Source: a virus
Strand: one strand, 5' to 3'
Length of the DNA: 41,629 bases
Virus record (IMG/VR): IMGVR_UViG_3300047550_000441
Span: 1-41,629 of that record
The notes under the pieces were generated by a model. The model was not told the DNA's origin. It did not search any database and saw nothing but the letters and a program-made list of their open reading frames with translations. The position numbers and the translations under genes were made by a program. This document shows positions 37,885 to 41,629 of this stretch, in pieces (within the stretch, counting starts at the first letter, position 1; each line of letters begins with the position of its first letter).

Positions 37885-38796
37885 TTACGCGCCAGCCGAG
37901 CCATACAGAGCACGAGGATCGGTGTTACCGAAAGAGCAACGGAAGGTAGCCTTATACTTGGCATTCTCCGTGTCCCAATCATCCGTAGTCGTGAACTCAT
38001 CTGCCCGACGTTCAAAGTACTTCATACCATTGTCCACATCGGTACGGATGAACCATGCATCAGTGTCCGTAAGATAGTGGTTAACAATGATCCCCTTCGG
38101 GAACTTCCCAAGAGTGCGGAGAGCATTGACGTTGTTATTCATAACATCAACCTGACCCGTAGACTTGAGGATACGAGTAACTTCAAACTCTTGGTCAGGA
38201 GTAATGATAAGGCTCTGAGGCATCACTTTGATCTTAAGACCACGATCATTAGTAAAGCGAGCAATATCAATACATGCCTGCTCAAGAGCAGCTTCAGAAA
38301 TATCAGAAGCAGTCGTGAGAATGTTGCTCCAAGTCCCACCTGCGAGGTTCGGATGGTCAGATGCAAGGATCTGTTTCCCATCACCACCTGCGTAGCTGGA
38401 GTTGAAAGCACGATTATAGACGTTTGCAGCAATGGTTTCCTTGGTTTGACTCAAGGACATTGCAAGAGCACGTGCCTTACGCTGACCAACCGTATCATAC
38501 TGGTTATCTTCGAACATCTCTCGGGTAATTACGAACCCAAGACCGTAGACAACGTGGGTATAACGGGTAGTGAACGCTTGACGCTCGCTATCCATCTGGA
38601 TTGCTTCACCTTCAGGCTTAACCTGAAAGAGTCCCATACCAGACGTACCAACATCTTCTTCCCACTGACGAGTAGATTTATAAGAGTCAAAAAGCTTGGT
38701 CCACTCTTTTTCATACTCGTTGTACTTCTCACCATACCACGCATTAACTCCGGGGTAGAGGGCTTTTGCAAAGTTAGAACTGACAATTGTTGACAT
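37885..38796 (-). CDS. Major capsid protein (HK97 fold likely)
   Basis: The 303-aa protein starts MSTIVSSNFAKALYPGVNAWYG and contains EEDVGTSGMGLFQVKPEGEAI, the TRYTHVVYGLGFVITREMFEDN strand-helix and a LIITPDQEFEV segment, all common in Mu-like/HK97-fold capsid proteins of podophages. It forms the head shell. The DNA uses CGT and other CpG codons, unlike most of the genome, as expected of a very highly expressed gene. It follows the 198-aa protein and the scaffold, and a strong hairpin follows its stop. Confidence 0.88.
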   Translation of the reverse strand: MSTIVSSNFAKALYPGVNAWYGEKYNEYEKEWTKLFDSYKSTRQWEEDVGTSGMGLFQVKPEGEAIQMDSERQAFTTRYTHVVYGLGFVITREMFEDNQYDTVGQRKARALAMSLSQTKETIAANVYNRAFNSSYAGGDGKQILASDHPNLAGGTWSNILTTASDISEAALEQACIDIARFTNDRGLKIKVMPQSLIITPDQEFEVTRILKSTGQVDVMNNNVNALRTLGKFPKGIIVNHYLTDTDAWFIRTDVDNGMKYFERRADEFTTTDDWDTENAKYKATFRCSFGNTDPRALYGSAGA

Positions 38797-38811
38797 ATTA
38801 GTAGTCTCCTA

Positions 38812-39408
38812 TTAGACGCCAGTAGAACCAGTGTTACTGCGATACTGGTGAGTATTGAAGGCTACAATAACCTTAGCATTAGTGGAGGCAACCTCATTAT
38901 CCGGAGAAGAGAGGAACCCTACCAGACGCAACGGAAGCGTATTGGTAGTATCTTTAGTGCTAGAGTCAACTTGCATACCAGAAAGTCCCGTAACAGTACT
39001 CGCAGCAGCGACAATAAAGTTCACATTAAGCCCAATATCAGTAAGGGCAGTAGCTGCACCAACCGAATCTTCTTGAGCAACCATGAGAATATTAGGATCA
39101 TCTGCTACATATACGTACTTGCCCGTAGAGGCAGCTACATATTGAGGAGCATCCAAACTCGGAGCACCTGTACCACCAGAGACTTTAACACCTACGACAG
39201 GTCCGACACAAACGCCATTGGCAGCAGCTTGTTTAACACAGCGCACACCGGCAGCATCCGTAGTACCTTCAAGAACCACCAAGTCACCAATACCAATAGC
39301 GGTAGCATTGCCAGAGGTGACATAGTACATGGTCGCAGCCCCATTATAAGGGCGACCAAACTGGTCTTTGATAGGCCGGAACCCGTTAACACGAGAAACG
39401 TTAGCCAT
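38812..39408 (-). CDS. Putative head decoration / structural protein, 198 aa
   Basis: The product is beta-rich and Ala/Val/Gly/Thr-rich (GIGDLVVLEGTTDAAG, VCVGPVVGVKVSGG, GKYVYVADDPN), with an N-terminal VNGFRPIKDQFGRPY arm seen in many phage structural proteins. Position directly before the capsid gene and similar CpG-rich codon use suggest an abundant head protein, perhaps a decoration or stabilising protein. AAAGGTAATAAAT precedes the ATG. Confidence 0.75.
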   Translation of the reverse strand: MANVSRVNGFRPIKDQFGRPYNGAATMYYVTSGNATAIGIGDLVVLEGTTDAAGVRCVKQAAANGVCVGPVVGVKVSGGTGAPSLDAPQYVAASTGKYVYVADDPNILMVAQEDSVGAATALTDIGLNVNFIVAAASTVTGLSGMQVDSSTKDTTNTLPLRLVGFLSSPDNEVASTNAKVIVAFNTHQYRSNTGSTGV

Positions 39409-39472
39409 ATTTATTACCTTTCAAAATTAAATTGATATTCAAAATATGGCCTGTATTACAGTATATCAGATG
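39409..39472 (-). promoter_or_regulatory. AT-rich leader before the head genes, possible promoter
   Basis: This 64-nt non-coding stretch is one of the longest gaps on the leftward arm. It holds the small palindrome CTGTATTACAG (39451-39461) and AT-rich blocks such as TTGAAT and TTTAAT before the ribosome site. No clear -35/-10 pair with good spacing can be fixed. A promoter feeding the highly expressed capsid genes would fit here. Confidence 0.25.
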
Positions 39473-39976
39473 TTAAGTATTCTTAATCTCAACACTACCA
39501 AAGTCTACATCTCGGTGCGAGGCTTTATCCTTAGTGGCTCGTTCAGTTTGAAGAATTGCCAACTGTTTCGCCCTTTGGTCCTCGTCGTAGTATTCTTTGG
39601 GAATACGCATTACAACGCCATTTGTACCACCACCAGTAGAAATATTAGCGGTGCCTATCCGACTCCCGGTATTTGCAGTCCTGTCCCCTACATCTATAGG
39701 GTGAGTAACAGGTTCATACCCATATTCTTTATAAGTCTCTATACGGGCAAGGTCTTTGGCCGTATTGCTATTAAAGATACGATAGACATATCCGGGTTCT
39801 TTGTTTTTAACAGAGAGTACATCCCGTAGTCCATTGATAATGGGTCTTACTCGCCTACGATTAGTAGGTGTAGAACTTACAACTGGAGTCTGACTTTGCT
39901 CTTGGTCTTCGGTAGACGCGCTACTTTCCAAGGCATCACTGCTCTTAATACGATCTGCTTTTTTAATGTATGGCAT
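39473..39976 (-). CDS. Unknown protein of the head gene cluster, 167 aa
   Basis: The N-terminal 55 residues are polar and likely disordered (Ser, Glu, Gln, Thr-rich), followed by a basic NRRRVRPIINGLRDV segment, then PGYVYRIFNSNTAKD and a helical C-terminal part (YYDEDQRAKQLAILQTERA). The PGYVYR-type segment occurs in small phage head-associated proteins near the scaffold. It follows the scaffold gene after 2 nt. It may be a minor head protein. No function known. Confidence 0.7.
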   Translation of the reverse strand: MPYIKKADRIKSSDALESSASTEDQEQSQTPVVSSTPTNRRRVRPIINGLRDVLSVKNKEPGYVYRIFNSNTAKDLARIETYKEYGYEPVTHPIDVGDRTANTGSRIGTANISTGGGTNGVVMRIPKEYYDEDQRAKQLAILQTERATKDKASHRDVDFGSVEIKNT

Positions 39977-39978
39977 TC

Positions 39979-40839
39979 TTAGCCCCTTGCTAACTGAACT
40001 GCATTAATCTTCTTGTAATCCTCTACATACTTATCCTCAGTGATATGACCACCTTTGACTAGAGTACGCATAATATTACGTTCTGTTTCTGACATGCTAT
40101 TGATGATGGCAGAATTTGCAGTCTTCTTAGAAGGGCTACCACGAGTACCTGAATCAAGTACTGCAGAGGGCCTTTCTGTGCGAGCAACTGACTTACTGCC
40201 TACACCAAACTTCTCTTTGACTTCTCGTGCAACATAGGCAAGAACCTTACTAGGTGCAATACCGGGGTTATCCTGTGCATAGGCTTGACCTATTGCATCT
40301 GCATAACCTCGCATACCGGCATTAGTGGCATACCAAGGGTTATCATCTACCCATGCTGCAAACTCTGGAGGTGCTTGCACACCTTGATCCAATTCTTGAG
40401 ACTTGGCATTTGCATTAATCTCTGCAATTGCATCCTTCTTCTCAAGGATCTTCTCATCAATCTCTACTACACGTTGGGCATCGTTGTTCTCAAGAGCAAG
40501 GATCTTCTCCCTACGAAGTTCCTGCATCTCTTCACGAGCCTTAGCTTGAGAGAGTTTAATGTTGTGTTCCTTCATTGCCTGAAGGACTCGACGCATCTCT
40601 TTCTGCTCTTTGTTGGCTTGGCTGATCTTCTTAAGGAGTTCGCCTCGGTCCAAGAAGGACCTTGCATCACGCCATTCATCAGGATCACCAGTCCAGTGTT
40701 CTTTAGGTTTCCAACCCTCTGCTGCAGCTTTTTGTTCTACAGGGGAGAGTTCTACTTCTTCAGTAGTACCACTATCTGCAGTATTATCTGCCTCAGTTGA
40801 GGTCAGATCTACTACTACTTCTTCTGGGGTGTCTGCCAC
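39979..40839 (-). CDS. Scaffolding protein
   Basis: The 286-aa protein is acidic at the start (EEVVVDLTSTEADN), has an EGWKPKEHWTGDPDEWRDARSFLDRG block that is very typical of podophage scaffolds, then a long coiled coil (about 65-135) rich in Glu, Lys and Gln, and a helical C-terminal end with a basic patch. It guides capsid assembly and leaves the finished head. Its location between portal and major capsid genes is the usual one. Confidence 0.85.
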   Translation of the reverse strand: MADTPEEVVVDLTSTEADNTADSGTTEEVELSPVEQKAAAEGWKPKEHWTGDPDEWRDARSFLDRGELLKKISQANKEQKEMRRVLQAMKEHNIKLSQAKAREEMQELRREKILALENNDAQRVVEIDEKILEKKDAIAEINANAKSQELDQGVQAPPEFAAWVDDNPWYATNAGMRGYADAIGQAYAQDNPGIAPSKVLAYVAREVKEKFGVGSKSVARTERPSAVLDSGTRGSPSKKTANSAIINSMSETERNIMRTLVKGGHITEDKYVEDYKKINAVQLARG

Positions 40840-40843
40840 TTTG

Positions 40844-41188
40844 TTATTCCTCTATGACTGCAAGAACATCTTCATCCCGAATAAAGACCAAAAGATCTTT
40901 GTCGGATTTATCGTGCTTGTTAGCTTTGGTATATTTACCTGAATGCTTTGGGTACTCAATGATATCACCTTCTTTACACCAAGGCTCACCTGTACCCCAA
41001 TCCTTCCAACATAAATCACCTATCTTAAGCACTGTACCACGATCTATACCTGCTCGTTGGATCTTACTCTCTTCCATATCCAGCAAATGTAGACCTGCAC
41101 TCTTGGCTGCCTTATAGACTGGATCAACTTCTTCCATATCCTGAGGCTTTACTAGAAGCATACAACCTTTTGGGCTAATACTAGCCAT
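40844..41188 (-). CDS. GroES-like co-chaperonin
   Basis: The 114-aa protein has the Cpn10 pattern in order: MLLVKPQDMEEVDPVYKAAKSAG, RGTVLKIGDLCW, a CKEGDIIEYPKHSGK strand and the final LLVFIRDEDVLAVI. It replaces or tunes host GroES so that GroEL folds the capsid protein, as T4 gp31 does. It lies upstream of scaffold and capsid genes, which fits. The loop that contacts GroEL (about residues 15-30) is longer than in host GroES, suggesting a phage-specific fit. Confidence 0.8.
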   Translation of the reverse strand: MASISPKGCMLLVKPQDMEEVDPVYKAAKSAGLHLLDMEESKIQRAGIDRGTVLKIGDLCWKDWGTGEPWCKEGDIIEYPKHSGKYTKANKHDKSDKDLLVFIRDEDVLAVIEE

Positions 41189-41191
41189 TTA

Positions 41192-41404
41192 TTACTCCTC
41201 TTGTTCCAGACTTTCTGGTTTCCAACTAAGAATCTCCCTAAAACAGGAGATAAGTGCTACCATATGTAGATCCAACTTAGAATCTGAACCTGCACTGGTA
41301 ACTAAAATCTCTTTTAAGTCTTCCTCACTAGCTTTTAAGTAGGAATGAAGCTCTTTAGTGACTTCATTGTGCTGCCATTCTTTGAAATCTTCTTCAGAAA
41401 TCAT
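41192..41404 (-). CDS. Small acidic protein of unknown function, 70 aa
   Basis: AAGGGA lies about 7 nt before the ATG. The protein is acidic and helical (SEEDFKEWQHNEVTKELHSYLKASEEDLKEIL). It is placed between the portal end and the co-chaperonin gene, like many small unknown genes near the portal of podophages. No motif is recognised. Confidence 0.65.
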   Translation of the reverse strand: MISEEDFKEWQHNEVTKELHSYLKASEEDLKEILVTSAGSDSKLDLHMVALISCFREILSWKPESLEQEE

Positions 41405-41467
41405 AAATCCCTTAGGTTTTGGTTAGTAACTGCTTACTTATATTGCCTTAGACTCGAAATTCTTTAT

Positions 41468-41629
41468 TTAGTTCCCTTGAGGTTTGTTCTTAAGAGCATC
41501 TGTCTGCCTAGCCTGAGCTAATTTAGCCTGATGAAGCTGCTCTGCATGGGTTAATTTCTGCCTGTGGGCATCATCTTGGGCCTTAAGGTTCATTGCTGCC
41601 TCAAGAGCCTTGATCTTTGAGTCAAGAAG
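41468..41629 (-). CDS. Probable portal protein, C-terminal end only
   Basis: The last 53 codons of a leftward gene enter from the right edge and stop at TAA 41468-41470. The residues are Ala, Gln, Lys and His-rich and helical (KALEAAMNLKAQDDAHRQK, EQLHQAKLAQARQTD), as seen in the C-terminal tails of many podophage portal proteins. Its place just before co-chaperonin, scaffold and capsid genes supports this. A palindrome variant (GTTCTTAAGAGC, 41486-41497) lies near the end. The main part of the gene is outside the window. Confidence 0.55.
   Translation of the reverse strand, partial: LLDSKIKALEAAMNLKAQDDAHRQKLTHAEQLHQAKLAQARQTDALKNKPQGN

Noticed and set aside
38077-38793. Long open frame (238 codons) on the + strand opposite the major capsid gene, and a similar one at 38848-39435
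   Set aside because: Both lie wholly antisense to well-supported head genes, have no ribosome site or protein-like motif, and arise from the codon bias of those genes.
1-41629. Integrase, repressor, attachment site or insertion sequence
   Set aside because: No recombinase or transposase motif and no flanking direct repeats were seen. The only nuclease of mobile type is the small HNH protein at 31.1-31.35 kb.

Overview
The window is most of the genome of a tailed double-stranded DNA bacteriophage (Caudoviricetes) that looks like a podovirus. The evidence is phage replication genes on one arm and capsid, head-completion, tail-fibre, ejection and lysis genes on the other. No tape-measure, tail-tube or sheath gene is visible. 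No integrase or repressor is visible, so it looks lytic as far as this window shows. Lysis-type genes and a small lipoprotein suggest a Gram-negative host; I cannot name it. Genes are packed almost end to end, with TAATG, ATGA and GTGA overlaps, and arginine is mostly encoded by AGG/AGA outside a few patches.

Left arm (1-16,438, + strand). Small unknown genes (1-1.4 kb) lead into a CobT-like HExxH/von Willebrand A protein and its MoxR/CobS-like AAA+ partner (1.4-4.3 kb). Replication genes follow: TOPRIM primase, DnaB-like helicase, family A DNA polymerase and a probable ssDNA-binding protein. Next come recombination and nucleotide-metabolism genes: a Cas4/RecB-like nuclease, DUF3310, a metallophosphoesterase, a T7-type endonuclease I, a MazG-like protein and a B12-dependent class II ribonucleotide reductase (NrdJ). 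The arm ends with small membrane proteins, a 200-nt stretch of back-to-back tRNA-like structures and one unknown gene.

Right arm (41,629-16,425, - strand, read right to left). The order is: end of a probable portal gene, GroES-like co-chaperonin, scaffold, major capsid protein, a glycosyltransferase, structural proteins, a 1,036-aa tail fibre, a cassette of small genes (50-aa lipoprotein, C93-type cysteine protease, zinc ribbon, membrane/coiled-coil protein, HNH nuclease), P22 gp4-like and gp10-like head-completion proteins, four small structural proteins, three ejection-type proteins including one of 1,811 aa, a 239-aa unknown, lysozyme, an exported protein, a holin and a small zinc peptidase. 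The arms converge at about 16.43 kb with a 14-nt overlap. The terminase is not in the window.

Working together: primase, helicase, polymerase, SSB and nucleases replicate and resolve the DNA. NrdJ, MazG-like and DUF3310 proteins shape the nucleotide pool. The AAA+/VWA pair may serve a metallocofactor-dependent step. Scaffold, co-chaperonin and capsid build the head, gp4/gp10-like proteins and the fibre complete the virion, and the lysozyme/holin set releases progeny.

The most striking unexplained signal is a perfect palindrome, GTTCTTAAGAAC. It occurs eight times exactly, plus many near copies, in several reading frames and on both arms, but not in patches of sequence that look recently acquired.
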